A stretch of 64,000 nt of DNA from Eudorina sp. 2006-703-Eu-15. Lineage: Eukaryota; Chlorophyta; Chlorophyceae; Chlamydomonadales; Volvocaceae. Location of the stretch: contig BDSI01000038.1 of NCBI GenBank assembly GCA_003117195.1, forward strand, positions 496,001 through 560,000. The letters are read 5' to 3'. Below are positions 12,289 to 24,500 of this stretch, piece by piece (the first letter of the stretch is position 1; each line of letters begins with the position of its first letter). Both the position numbers and the translations under genes were made by a program. A model generated the notes under the pieces. It did no database searches. It saw nothing but the letters and a program-made list of their open reading frames with translations, and was not told the DNA's origin.

Positions 12289-15200
12289 ATGTCAAGCCCC
12301 AATCTCAGGGGCGATGCCAGCTCCGATGTGGACGACGCGATCTCCGACTTGATCGCCCTGCACGGCTTGCGGCTGGGCTCTGCCGCGGGTGTCCGCTCAG
12401 GCGCGGGGGCCTCACCCGGCGCCTTCGGCAGCCGCAGCTGCAGCAGCACAGCCTCGGGCATGCAGCAGCTGCCATCTCACCCGTGCCCGCACCTTCTCCT
12501 TGACAGGCAACAACAACAACAACAACAACAGCAACAGCAGCAGCAGCAGCAACCACTACAACAGCAAAGGCATTTGCGGTCCTCGGCGTCCAAACAGTTG
12601 CTGCCGCTGCCGCAGCAATCCCCCGTACCCGTCCTCCAGCGGCCCCGCAGCCCCCTTCAGCCCAGCCCACTGCGCAGGCTGGGCGGCTTATTTGCGTCGT
12701 CGTCATCCAGGCGTGGCGCCGCCTCCGAAGACACCGAAGCGGCGCCGCCGCCGCCGGCAGACCCGGCACTGCCCACCTCCTCCTCCGACGCCGCCACCGC
12801 CGCCGAAGACGCCGCCGCCAGCAGCCTTATCGGGCACGTCCCCTTCCTCCATTTCGGCTCCAGGACGCGTCGCTGCTCCACTTTGGCGCAGGTGCAGACC
12901 AGCACCGGCGGAGACGATGGCGGCGGCGGCGGCGGCGGCGACGGCGGCGGCTGTAGCTCTCCGCGAGAGGTCGTCAGCGCGCAGAACTTGCGGACCAGGT
13001 CCGTCACTAACAGCTACAGCCAGACACCTAAACCTGTGGTAGCGCAACAGTTGGAATCGCGGCCCGGGGGGACAGCGCCGCCGCAGGGCACGGCGGATAG
13101 CGCCGGCCGGGCGCGCCGCGACTCGACGTCGGCGTCTGCGTCGGTGGCGGTGGCGTCGGCGTCGGCGTCGGTGGTGGTGGCGGCGGCGTCGCACGCGTCC
13201 GGTGCCGGGGCCCCTGCGGGCGGCGGCGGCGGCGCCGCCGCCGCCGCCGCCAGCGGCGTCAGCAGCGGCCCAGAGATCAACGTCGTCAACGGCGACAGCA
13301 GCGCCGGCAGCCTGGCGAGGAGGCTGCAGATGAATCGACTGTACGGCGGATCGTACGGCAGCGTCGTCGGCGGCGCCGCTGGATGTAACACTGGGGGCGG
13401 CGGCGGGACCGCAGGCGGTACGGCCGACGGCAGCACACCGAACAGTGGTGCGCTCTTTCCCGTGATGCACATGTCACGTGTACGGGAGGTGTACGGCGCC
13501 GTACCGTCGTGCTGGTCAACCGACGCGGCGCCCATCGCGCTGCCGCGGGCGGGGCCGGCGGCGGCGGCAGCGGCAGCGGCGGCGGCGGGCGGTGTCCTGC
13601 GCGGCAGCAGCTCTGTCCCCCGGACCGTGCCGTACAGCACACTTGCCAGCCTGCACAGCTTCGACAGGCGCAGCGGCACCGTCAGCGCCGACTCCGCCAC
13701 CAACCTGATCCGTCCAGCCGTACCGCCGTCTCCTCTACAGCCGCCGTACCCGTACTGCGGTCACGATGGCCGTGACACCGACAGCGATTTGCTCGCGCAC
13801 CACGGCTCCGGGCACGTCCCTACCCCGCACACGACAGCGGCGGCAGCGGCGGCGGCGGCGGTGGCGGGCGCGACCGCGGCGGCGGCGATGGCGGCGGCGG
13901 CGGCAGCGGCCACATGGACTGTGCCTCATGGTCTATCAGCAACCCCAACGTCAAGCAGCGGCGGCGGCGGCGGCGGCGCTGCCGCCGCCGCGCACTCCGT
14001 TTGGCCGCTGCCGAAAGGCTTCTCTGCGGGACATCAGCTGCCGCCCGTGGCCGGGGCGGGCCCGGCGGTGGCACCGAGCGACAGGCCCAACAGTCCCCAG
14101 GCACCCGCAGTTGAGAGCCTCACCCTCAGCCGCCTTGGCGGCGCGGTTCGCCCCGGGCCCGCCGCAGCCGTCGGAGGGCGCGGCGCCAGCTCCCTCGGCG
14201 GTGGCGGCGGCGGCGGCGGCGCGGTTGCCGTACCTGACGGCGCCGCCGCAACGGCGGCGGCGGCGGCGCCCCATCTGCGGTCCTCTAGTTGGCGTGGCGC
14301 ATCCCGCTTGGTGGCTGCCGCGGGCTGCCCAAGCGTCCCGGCGGCGCCGCCGTCGCCGCACCATCTCGGCGTGTCGTCGGCCGCCGCCGGAGCGGCACGC
14401 AGCTGCGGCGGGCGTCCGCTGATGCTGCCGTACGCCAGCCTGCCCGGCGGCGGCAGCGGCAGCGGACGTGGCGGCTGCGCAATGTTCGAGCGCAGCACGT
14501 ACAACAACGCGATGATGGCGCGACTGTCGAGCACGGTCGACACTTACGGCGGCAGTAGCAGCCTGTGCGGCGGCGGCGGCGGCGGCGGCGGCTGCACCAC
14601 CGCCGCCGCCGCCGGCGCCGCTTCTACCGTCCCCAGCTTCCGCAGCTTCGAGGACCGGCCGCTGACGGCGCCGCCGCCGCCGCCGCCACTACTCGCAGCG
14701 CCGCCAGCCTCCGCCAAGGGCGGCTCCTTCCGGCCCTGCACCTTCCGGGGCCCGGTGATGGGCGCCTTCCACTTATCGTGGCTCGCCATGTTCCTGGCAT
14801 TCTTCTCGTCCTTCGCGCCCCCTGCGATGATGCCGGTGCTGTCGGAGCAGCTGAAGCTGTCCAAGGCGGTCGTGGCAGTGGGCGGCATGGTGTCGCTTCT
14901 GGCGGGCCTGGTGGGGCGGATGCTGATGGCGGGCTGGGTGCGGCGGTACGGTCCGAGGTACTGCCAGGTGAGCTGTGCCCCTGCTGTGCCCCTGCTGTGC
15001 CCGTGCTGTGCCCGTGCTGTGGCCGTGCTGTGCCCGTGCTGTGCCCGTGCTGTGACGGTGCTGCGACCGTGTTGTGACCGTGCTGTGCCCGTGCTGTGAC
15101 CGTGCTGTGACGGTGCTGCGACCGTGCTGTGCCCGTGCTGTGACCGTGCTGTGACCGCGCTGCGACCGTGCTGTAACTGTGCTGTGCCCGTGCCGTGACC

Positions 15201-18200
15201 GCGCCGTGACCGCGCCGTGCCCCCTCACCTCCCCGTCTCGCCCCCCCAACCAGGCCCTGACCCTGCTGGTGACCGCCCCCTCGGTGGCCTGTGTGGCCCT
15301 GGTGGGCCACAGCGGCGGTTTCGTGACGGCACGCTTCGCCATCAGTCTGGTGCTGGGCACATGCGCCGTCAGCAACTTCTGGTGGGGGCGGGCGGGCGGG
15401 CGGGCGGGTCGTGGGGCGGAGGGAATGGCGGGCGCGGAGGCGGGCTGTGGAAGATGTGTGTGCGGTACGGTTGCGGGTGGGTGGGTGCTGGCTGCTGGGT
15501 GGGCGCTGACTGGGTACCGATGTTTGGTTCGGGGACCGCAGGAAGGCCTCACGATCCCAGCCTTGGAGCGGCCCAGACGGCACACGTGTTGGGTGGCCCT
15601 GCGCTCGGCCCACTGACCCGCGACACTCCTCCCGTCCCCGGCTTCCGTACATCCCCGCGGCAGGGTCGTACTGATGTTCAACCCTGCCGTACTGAGTTCC
15701 ACCATCATTGTCTGCAACAGCTGGGGCCACGCGGGCGCGGGTACGGCGCTGTTGGTCATGCCGTTGCTGTAAGTCCTGGGCTGTACCAGGGTGCATGGGC
15801 GCACCTAGGCTGGGGATGGCGGGCTGTGCAATTTCAAACTGGCTGTTCCCAACCGCTGTCCGTACATTCACGTACATTCACGTACATTCACGTACGTTCA
15901 CGTATGTTCACGTACGTTCACGCTTTTATTGTCGCTTTCCCACCAGTGTTGCTATCTTCCAAAACGGGGAAATAGAATTCCGCAGGTTTCCGGCCTGTCG
16001 CCAGTAGCCAAAAAACCTTTGGCAGGGCAGATTTTGGGGGGCTTCCTAGGTGCCAGGAAATAAAAACCTCCGAGGCAGGGTGGAAATATTTCTGCGTGTT
16101 TCGACAGCAGGGCCACTGTTACCACAGCGACAACAGGGATTCTAAGTCCATGGAGGCCTGAAGCGCGCTTTCCTTGCGTCGCGGATGCATATGGGAGGGT
16201 AACCAGGAGTTGGGGACACGGCATTCGAGTGTGTTTTGGCGGTAGACAGGTGTACGATGCAGGATTTTTCCCTGCGCCTGCAGATTTCCAGGCCTTTTTG
16301 GTAGTCTGGAAAATAGTTGGCAGGGCAGATTTCCGGCTCTCCACAGCGTCAAATAAATGAAATCTCGCAGGTTTCTTGGGGGTCTGGGAAATAGAAAATT
16401 TCCGGCTTTTTTGCCCGTAAATATTCTTTTTATTTAAGATAGCAACACTGTTTCCCACGGTGTGGTATGCTTGTGTTGCGGGATGTCGGGGGATGAAGGC
16501 TGCGGGGTGTGATGGTGGGTTTGGTGCTCTTCTGCGGTTTCGCTGCCGTGATTGACGTTGTGAGGTGGCGGTGTCGTCGGTGACACCCAACGCTGCATCG
16601 CGCAAATAAGCACACGTGCTGGGGTGAACGCCACCAGGGTCGGTTGGATCGGTTGGTTAGGATGCATCGGTTAATTAGGTAAAATACCGTTAGTTCGCAC
16701 ACCTTGCGCCAGGGCCGAACCCGCGAAGGGCAGCCCTTGGCGTGCTGCTGGGGACCGACTACGGCCTGAATGGATCGGGTTAGGGGGAACTCCGCCGCCC
16801 ATCGGTGACGGCCGATTCGTTTGACCACCGCCGGCTGATGGGCTGGCCGCCGCGTGGCTGCGGACCCATGCCTGTTTGACCCAACATTGTCGTACAGGTA
16901 CCGACTGATGCTGTACGCGTACGGCGGCGACGTGGGGAGCGCCTGGAGGGCTGTGTTTTACTTTCCCGCGGGTAAGGTGGCCGCTGTGGGGTGGGAGGAA
17001 AACTGTGCCGTACAGTGTCTTCGGGCCCCGATCCCCTCTTGATTGAAATCCCCGCCTCCTCTTCCTCTTCAAATCGCTGTCATCGCGGCCACACACCGGT
17101 GGCAGCGTGTGTTCAGAGAAGAGACCCGCCCGACCCGAACTAAGTGTGGTCGCCATTTTAAAGGCAGCATCACACCACCGTACGCGAGCACGAACACACG
17201 CGGACAGGCCTTCTGACTGTTTCCGAAGGTCAGTCCTCCGACGGCGCAACATTGCCCGCCCCTTGGGGTTGAACGCCCGCCCGCCGTACTACCGTACTGG
17301 CACACGGCACCTCCACACGTCTCGCGGTTGTTCGGGTCGGGTCGGGTTATAGCGAAGCGTAAAACAGCCCGGGACTCCGGGTCGGGTCGGGTCGGGTCTA
17401 CTTCATGCACCCTCCCGCCTCCCACAGGTGGGACGCACGCTTGCAACCCTGCACACTTCCAACAAATCGATCCCTTTGGGGTCCGCTGTAACGTTCATTC
17501 ATTCATGCATCGACCGACCGACCGACCGACCGACCAACCGCCTGTACGACCCCGTTCCCCCTCCAGGTGCGCACCTGCTGGCGGCGGCCCTGACGCTGCT
17601 GGCGGGCCAGGACACGCCGCAGGGTGACGTCATGGACTGGGAGCCGTACAGGGAGAGCAGCTTTGACCTCTCGGGCTCCTGGGGCCGAGAGCTGCCCGCC
17701 AAGCAGCAGCAGCAGGCCGCGCGGCGGCAGCAGCGCCAACAGCAGCGGCAGCAGAAGCAAACTCAGCAGCAGCAACAACAACAACAACAACCGAAGCGCA
17801 AGCAGCACAAGCAGCAGCAGCGCAGGCTGCGCAACAGAGGGCCAGACGCGCCGTCGCCCGGCATGCAGGGCCGATCCGCCCACTCGTCGACGACCGTGAC
17901 GGTGACGGTGACGCCGCCGTTGCCGCCGCCGCCGCCGCCGCAGCAGCAGCAGCACAAGCGCCGCAGCCGTGGCCGCATCCCAAAGAGAGGCGGCGGCGTC
18001 AGCGGTGGCGGCGGCGACGGCAGTGGTGGCGGCGGCGGCGGTGCCAGCGGGCTTGCCGTGGGGCGCGCGGGGTCCAGTAGCCCAGGGCGAGGGGGTTCCC
18101 GAGGGTCGGGTAGCTTATCACCCACCATTAACAGGAGCCCTGTCGGCGACGAGTCGGTGACGCAGTTGCACCACGAGTGCTGGGGGAACCGCGAGGAGGG

Positions 18201-21200
18201 CACGGGGCTGCGGGGCTGGGCGTCCGCGCGCGCGATTGCCGTTACGCAGGCCGCCGCCGCTGCTGACGGCGGCGGCGGCGGCGACGCCGCCGGGGCGGCG
18301 GCGGCCGGAGGGGCGGAATCGGCGCCCGTGACGGCGACAGCGGCGGCGGCGGCGGCGACGACAATCGGCGGCGGCAGTGAGGGCTCCGGCGAAGCGCCGT
18401 CGAGTCCTGTTTCGCCGCTTGACGGGCGGCGGCAGCGGCGGCGGCCACTCATCGAGGCGGCGCCGCCGGGGCGATCTGGCGGCGGCGCCGCCGCCGAGGA
18501 TGCCCTCCCTGGAGGCTCCCAAGGAATCGCCTCATCCCGACTGGTCAGCCTGCCGGGGCCCGTCGCCGAGGCGTTTGAGCCGGCGGCGCAGACTGCCGCA
18601 CAGGACCCGGCGACGGCGGTGGCGGCGGCGGTGGCGGCGGCGGTGGCGGCGGAAGGCACATCGTGGGCTGGGGCAGTTCGCGCACGCGCGGCGTTGGGGC
18701 CTACCCACGTGTTTCCGACGGTCCCTGAATCCGGATCCGGAACTGAGCCTGGATCCGGATCTGCGGCGTCGGGATCTCGCCATCGGAGTGGGGCGCTTGC
18801 GGCGGCGGCGGCGGCAGCGGCTGGCGCGGCGCTGCGGCCGTCCAGCGTCAACGCCATCGCCGCGGCTGCCGCCGCCGCTGAGGCCGCCGCTGCAGCCGCC
18901 GCCGTCACCCTGCCGGCGACGTCAGCGCGACCGCCCTCGACCTCGAACCAGTCCATGAGGCCTCGGTCGCGATCGCAATCCATGTCTCTCGCGCAGGTTC
19001 CTTCGGCAGCGATGGCAGCAATGGCAGCGCCGCCGCCGCCGCCGCCGCTGACGGGACCGGTGCTGTCAGGGAGAGGTCAGGCGTCGCCGCTGCAGCGGCC
19101 GCTGCCGCCGCCGCCGCTTGCAGCAGGTCCACTCGACGTGACGTCGGGAGGCAGCCCGCCGCCGCCGCCGCCGCCACCGCCGCGCGTCAGCGGCCGCTTC
19201 GATGTCAGTCGCAACGCCTCCGCCACCTCCGTCACCTCCGCCGCCGCCGCCGCCGCCGCCGCCACCGGTGGTGATGACGTCAGCGCTTACAGCGAGTGGA
19301 AGCAGAGTCGCTTGCAGGACCACAGGACGTTAGGCAGCAATTGGCGGGACGTCGTACACCTGTACTGCATCGCAATTCGTAACTACCGCTGCCTGCTGCT
19401 GGCCCTTACGTACGGCTTCAACTGCGGCGCGCAGATGGCGCTGTACAACATCCTCACGCTGTACTTGTACCGCCGGTACGGCATGAGCTTCGTGGCAGCG
19501 GGCGCGCTCGCCGCCATGCCCGCGTTTCTTAAGCCGGCTTTTGGGGTGTTCGGCGGTTGGATGTCGAACCGTATTGCCGTACAGTACGGCATGCGCGGTA
19601 GGCTGTGGTTGCTGTGGGCAGCGGAGGCGGCCGGCGGTATTTGCTGCCTGCTGCTTGGCGCCTGTGGCCTCCTCTCTGACAGTTTGCTTCCGGCGGCTGT
19701 GATTCTGCTGCTCTTCGCAGTTTTCACCCACATCGTGAGTTGCAACGGGCCGCGCAGGGAAGGGAAGGGATGTGAAGGGAAGGGAAGGGTTCGCGATTTC
19801 GCTATCTTTATTGACAAACAGGGGGATCAAAAATGAGAAACCAAACCCGGGAACGACCCCGGGCGCACCCAGAATTAGGCAAAGGGGGAGGGGAGGGGAA
19901 AGGGAAAGCAGCACTACAAGGGTCGCTGACTCGGCGTCACCCGGACAGTGGCGGGAGTACGGTGGCGGGAGTTCGATGTAGGACAGCCGTGGGCAGACGG
20001 GCAAAGGGAGACGGGCAAAACGGAACCTGACTGCGGTCGGACAACAAATAACAATTGGGCATGTGCTTTTAAAAGGACAAACAAGACAGCGGACGCTCTG
20101 TAGTGCCGGTTGCTAAAGAAGGTGGATGGTTGCATACCTGATGAGCCGCAAGGGACCCAGGTGGGAAGGGGGCCAGGTGTGCCGTACTTTTTGGCAAGCC
20201 ACGACTGGGATCGGCCAGGTTTCGTGTCCCCCAACGGCGCCCCTCCCTCGACTCCCGGGGTGTGCTGACGCCGTACGGTGTGTGTTCCGGGCCACGCCTC
20301 CCCCGTCCCCCCGCGGCGCCCTTTCCCCAGGGGCGCACAACACACCTCCCCGTTTGCCTTCGTACTGCCGTACTTCCGAGCCCATGCTAGGTCCCCGTGC
20401 CGCACATCCCTCGTCCGCTCTTCGGCACCCGCCGGCCCCTGTACGGCACTGCCGTGCCCTTCTTCCCACCCCTCCTCCTGCCGCCCTCCTGCATGTGCCC
20501 CAGGCGGCCGGCGTCACCAACGCCATCCTGCCGTACATAAGCTTCCGGGCCTACGTGGCGGCCCTGGGGGTGGTGTCCTTCGGGGGCCACCTTGGAGGCG
20601 CCTTGCTGCTGGTAGGTCCAACGTCCAGCGTCCGGGGGGTCCGGAGGGCGGGTCGGGCGGGGGGTGGTCCGGAGGAGGGCGTCGCAGCGGTATCCCAGCG
20701 GTGTACATTCACTGGACCGACCGCCTTGGACATTGCAGATACCCAATGTATTATTGTGAAGGATGTTACAGCGGACCCAAATGTGTGAGTGTGTGCTCAG
20801 ATAAGAGACCCATGTGCGTGTGCACGACAGGCGTTCTTCTTCTCGTCAACGGCTCTGTCGTACGAGCAAGGCCTGCTATGGATGGGGCTGACGCTGTTGG
20901 CCGTGTCCTGCACACTCGTGCTGCTGCGCTTCCCTATGTGGGGGGGCATGCTGACGATGCCTGTACGGCGGTACGGCAGTGTGCATGAGGAGCAATACTA
21001 TCTGGCGGTGAGATGAGCTCCGACGGGTGTGTGCGGCTGATCCAATGTGCCTGCAAGACATACCGTATTGGGTCGGGCGTGTCTCTAAACACACTCCATC
21101 AGGATATAGCGACAGACAAAGCGACAGGCGACAAAGCAAGCGGCCGTCACCGTTGACCCGTGGGTCCGCTGTAACGGATTTCCTTAAACCCAAGACCGTC

Positions 21201-21507
21201 AGCAGCGTGTGTTTCTTTTTCGCAATCCCGCTTGGTTGCTGATATGCTGAATGCAATGCATCTGGCTTGGTTGCCGTGCTGTATCCACGTGCCAATGTGC
21301 AGCTACCACCAGAACCTCCCAGTTCATCAGCCCACAACTGTAACGTTCGTACACTGCAAATGCAACTGCCATCAACGACTGCTGCTGTCGCCGTACCCGC
21401 TCCAGGAATGGACCCGGGAGGAGGTGGAGATGGGCCTCGCGGCGCCGGCGCGCCACTTCGCGATGCGGTCCTGTGCGGAGCGGGGCCGCGACGGTGGCTG
21501 TGGCTGA
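12289..21507 (+). CDS. NRT2/NNP-family major facilitator transporter with giant low-complexity insertions
   Basis: Eight exons join in phase: 12289-14967, 15254-15381, 15664-15768, 16898-16971, 17567-19734, 20504-20611, 20831-21007 and 21406-21507, coding 1846 aa against roughly 500-550 for usual NRT2 proteins. Residues 1 to about 820 are disordered Ala/Gly/Ser/Gln/Pro sequence. The transporter core starts at GPVMGAFHLSWLAMFLAFF. TM2 keeps the Arg of GLVGRMLMAGW followed by YGPRY. The TM5-like segment has CNSWGHAGAGTALLVMPL, and the first half ends with the NNP-typical LLAGQDTPQGD. A second disordered loop of about 570 residues follows. The second half has FLKPAFGVFGGWMSN with the family-typical GMRGRLWLLW, then GVVSFGGHLGGALLL, LLRFPMWGGML and a C-terminus EWTREEVEMGL...SCAERGRD that matches plant NRT2 tails. 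Family placement is secure. The substrate is not: both nitrate-signature Asn positions are His here. No other nitrate-assimilation gene is visible nearby. Confidence 0.85.
12500..12565 (+). repeat. In-frame CAA/CAG repeat (poly-Gln) in NRT2-like exon 1
   Basis: A run of caacaa/cagcag triplets encodes about 17 consecutive Gln residues after LLLDR. It is one of many coding triplet repeats in this exon. The others are mostly GCG/GGC runs giving poly-Ala and poly-Gly near 12920-12950, 13225-13255, 13555-13590, 13840-13910 and 14570-14590. Confidence 0.9.
14968..15253 (+). repeat. Decamer minisatellite filling NRT2-like intron 1
   Basis: Most of the intron (about 14975-15220) consists of tandem decamers of the form gtgctgtgcc, with variants such as gtgctgtgac and gtgctgcgac. 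The donor is gtgagc at 14968 and the acceptor ends at 15253. There is little other intronic sequence. Confidence 0.9.
15850..15925 (+). repeat. Decamer repeat (acattcacgt) in NRT2-like intron 3
   Basis: About seven tandem copies of cgtacattca, later cgtacgttca/cgtatgttca, directly upstream of the MITE in the same intron. Confidence 0.85.
15944..16450. mobile_element. hAT-superfamily MITE, 507 bp, with 15-bp TIRs and 8-bp TSD
   Basis: The element begins cagtgttgctatctt and ends aagatagcaacactg, which are exact reverse complements (15 of 15). It is flanked on both sides by the direct repeat tttcccac (15936-15943 and 16451-16458), a perfect 8-bp target-site duplication. An 8-bp duplication with CAG-type termini is diagnostic of hAT transposons. 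The interior is non-coding and contains repeated pieces such as ggcagggcagatttccgg and cgcaggtttc. At 507 bp with no transposase it is non-autonomous. The intact duplication suggests a fairly recent insertion into the intron of the transporter gene. Confidence 0.93.
17512..17535 (+). repeat. (CGAC)n microsatellite
   Basis: About six copies of cgac directly before the acceptor region of NRT2-like exon 5. It follows a copy of dispersed family D (17463-17510). Confidence 0.8.
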
Positions 21508-24500
21508 GTCGGCGGCGCCGCCGCCGCCGCCGCGGCTGCCGCCGCCACCATCGCCGCAGCAATGCAGTGGACGATCGGTACGGCCGGCCGCTCATCAGTC
21601 GCTGCAGTGGTCGGCGTTTACGGCAGGCTTAGGGGTAGGTTCGGTGTACGACACGCTGCATCACCCATTTGATCCGCTGGCGGGCGGGCGGGCGGGATCG
21701 GCAGGGAGGTGATTCGGCTTGCTTCATGGTTTTCACTCGGATGTACGGCAGGTGTCATACATTGGGGGCCGCGTTCTTTGGGGTTTTTTGTTTGTCGCCT
21801 GCCCTGCATTGGGGTCCGCGTTTGGGTGGATACCCCTTCATTTGATTTTAGAATTTCATTGGGAAGGCCGCCGGCGCCGGGGCAGCGCCAAGCGGCGCTC
21901 ATCCTCTTGACAGCGCCAAGTGCATGCCCGGCGGGGTCGCATGGCAGGCCTGTCAAAAGGGCACTGTACGGCAGGTTCTGTGGGTGAATCATCAGCAAGT
22001 CTGGGATCATGCATCGTGGAACCACCACTGCAACCCGCTGTCCGTACTGCCGTACGTGGCGGTAGAGGCTTACCACCAACACTCGCAGCACATTCATCGT
22101 AGTATTCTCCTGCATCGAAAACTTCTCCCGTCGTAGCGATATTGCTTGGTGAATATGTCTTAAAGCGCCCAGGAGAATTGCAGCATTGAATCTTTGGAAT
22201 GGATCACCCCTAGTTACAATGGCCGCCGGGGGATCATCGGTAGCAAGTCTGGGACGGGGTGAAGACGAGAGGGACGGGAAGGAGGCAGGCGTCGGGCGCA
22301 GTGATTTGCGGTAGGCGTGCAGTTGTAGTCGAGATCAGGAGGCGGAGGCGCGGAGGGCAAGCCTTCGTCACAGGTAGGGGGCGAGTGTTGGGGTAAAGAC
22401 GGGGAGGCCGCCGATCGGGGTGAAAGACAGGAGGCTGCCGCTGGGCGCATTGAATGGACCGCCAGCGTGCGGTCCAGCAGGGCCCGGGGTTCAAGGGCCG
22501 CCATCGAAGGTTTTGTTCAAACAGTAGGGGAACGGGGAAAGGATGCAAGGCCGGCGATTGGAGGGCGATTGGGGATGTGAGGGCCGCGCTGCTGGCAATG
22601 GCCCTGGCGACCATCTTCCTCAGAGGCGCTCAGGGCTATTATGCCGGGGAGGTCTTTAACTCTTTATTGAAGAGATGAAGACTGCCGCTTCAGACGGCCC
22701 GCGAATATTGTGGTGGGTGTTGTGGATGACCTCGTCGGTACTGATGAATGGACGCATTGAGCAATCGGCATAAGGGATATAGACCACGCGCGCACGCAGT
22801 CGTCCAATCGCTGTCACGCCGCCTAAGTCCCCGGTAGGTACATGATACGACGGAGAGCAGTCATACGGCCTGACAATGCATTGGGCGGCAAAGTCCTCGT
22901 CTGTCGAGCGGAGGGGGGGCAGGAGCAGGCAAACCGTCCACCGATCCCGTGCGAGGTATGTATTGGCTCTGTCGCGCTTTCTGCACTGCAGTAAACCTTC
23001 CTTGAATGATCTGTATGTATGCGTGACCTTTGGTTCGTGACCTTGGTACGAGGTACGATAGCGTGTCATTACCGTTGCTTGATGCCACTCGGGGCTGATG
23101 AGCACGCAAGTGCAGCTGCCACGCACCCCCCGGGCGTCCAGGGGCGGGAAGGACACCGCCGATGATTGGAGTTCTCCGGGGTGGCAGGACTGAGGACTGG
23201 GGACGGGGGGCTGGGATAGCGCGTTCGAAATGAAACCGACGCGCTCGACCGGATCCGAGTCCAGTCAGTTCGCGTGCTGCTGCGGGGCCATACAGTACGG
23301 TATCTGAGACGCGTGCGGGTGTGTTGTGAGAGCAGCAGGCTCGAGCTCTGCCGGGATGTCCAGCATCTGTGTAAGGGCCCGCCCGGGTTCGCCGCCTCCG
23401 ACGCATGCTCGGCAACGTGGCCCCACCCACATACCCGTTTCGACGCAGTGCGGGCAAAGAACAGCACTGCCTCCAACGGGGCTTCCGGTCAAAGGGCGAC
23501 AGCCCCGGCCTGTCCCGCCTTGCCTCGCCGCACTGTACGGTAGCGATCCCGGCCACTGACCCAGGCCTCCACATCCATTCTGGCGCCATGCACGGCCGCA
23601 GCAGACTCCCCGCAGCGCACCCGTACGATTCCGAAGTTCAAGGTGCACCGATGTGCCTCTCGCACACGTCCGCCGACGACACCCCCCTTCCCCAACGAGT
23701 GCTCACCCCTCCCCCTCTCACGAACGCGCCGTCATCTTCGTTGCAAATGCGCCGACACACACACACACACACGATAGGGCTGGATTAGCAGCCATTGACC
23801 AGTGCCAGGCCCGGTCATATCTGATATGAATAAACACACACAGTGGGTTCCTTTTCTAAACACACACAAGTCGTGCGTCCTGACCGACAATCACACACAC
23901 GCATACAGCCCACAAACAGGGAGAAGGCTTAATATCCCCTCACGAAGAGTCGATAAACACACACTTGAAGGTGACTGACAATCACACACACGCGGCGGGT
24001 CTCGTCTCCACACACACACACACACGCACACACACACACGCACACACACAGCGGCTCAGCTTTTCTCCTTGCTAACACACACACACACACACACACGCAC
24101 ACACGCTTTTCTCCTTGCTAACACACACACGCGCCCATCCGAGTTCCGGTGATTTTCGGTCTGCAACGGTGACTTGCCGGCCCAGCTCGTTTCGCGTCTC
24201 CTCCTCTCTCTTCAATCACATGCCCTTGTTGGCGGTCGCTTGCCGGACGGAGGTCCGACCGAGGGACCTCATTATCGGCCGCGCTCCGGACCGGACGGGT
24301 CACGAGATCTGAGGGGTCGCGAGAGAGGTAGGGGCCCCACATCCAGATGAACGCCTGTGATGCGTGCATGCGCGAGTTAGAGCTCGGATAGATAGATGGA
24401 TAGATGGATGGATGCACCACAAGAACAAGAAAAGTCCTCGCGCCGGGGCTACGAGCACAACTCATTCGCTCTTCCACCATTTTCCGTTTTTCCCCCAACC

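Noticed and set aside
12305..15877. Long minus-strand ORFs opposite NRT2-like exon 1 and intron 1
   Set aside because: GC-rich triplet repeats leave several frames open. Only the plus-strand frame joins to recognisable transporter helices.
22656..23589. Minus-strand ORFs of mixed composition
   Set aside because: They lack a clear start, splice sites and family resemblance. A relic of a transposable element is possible but nothing shows it.
23753..24125. CRISPR-like or regularly spaced repeats
   Set aside because: The repeats are CA dinucleotides with irregular spacing; eukaryotic simple-sequence DNA.
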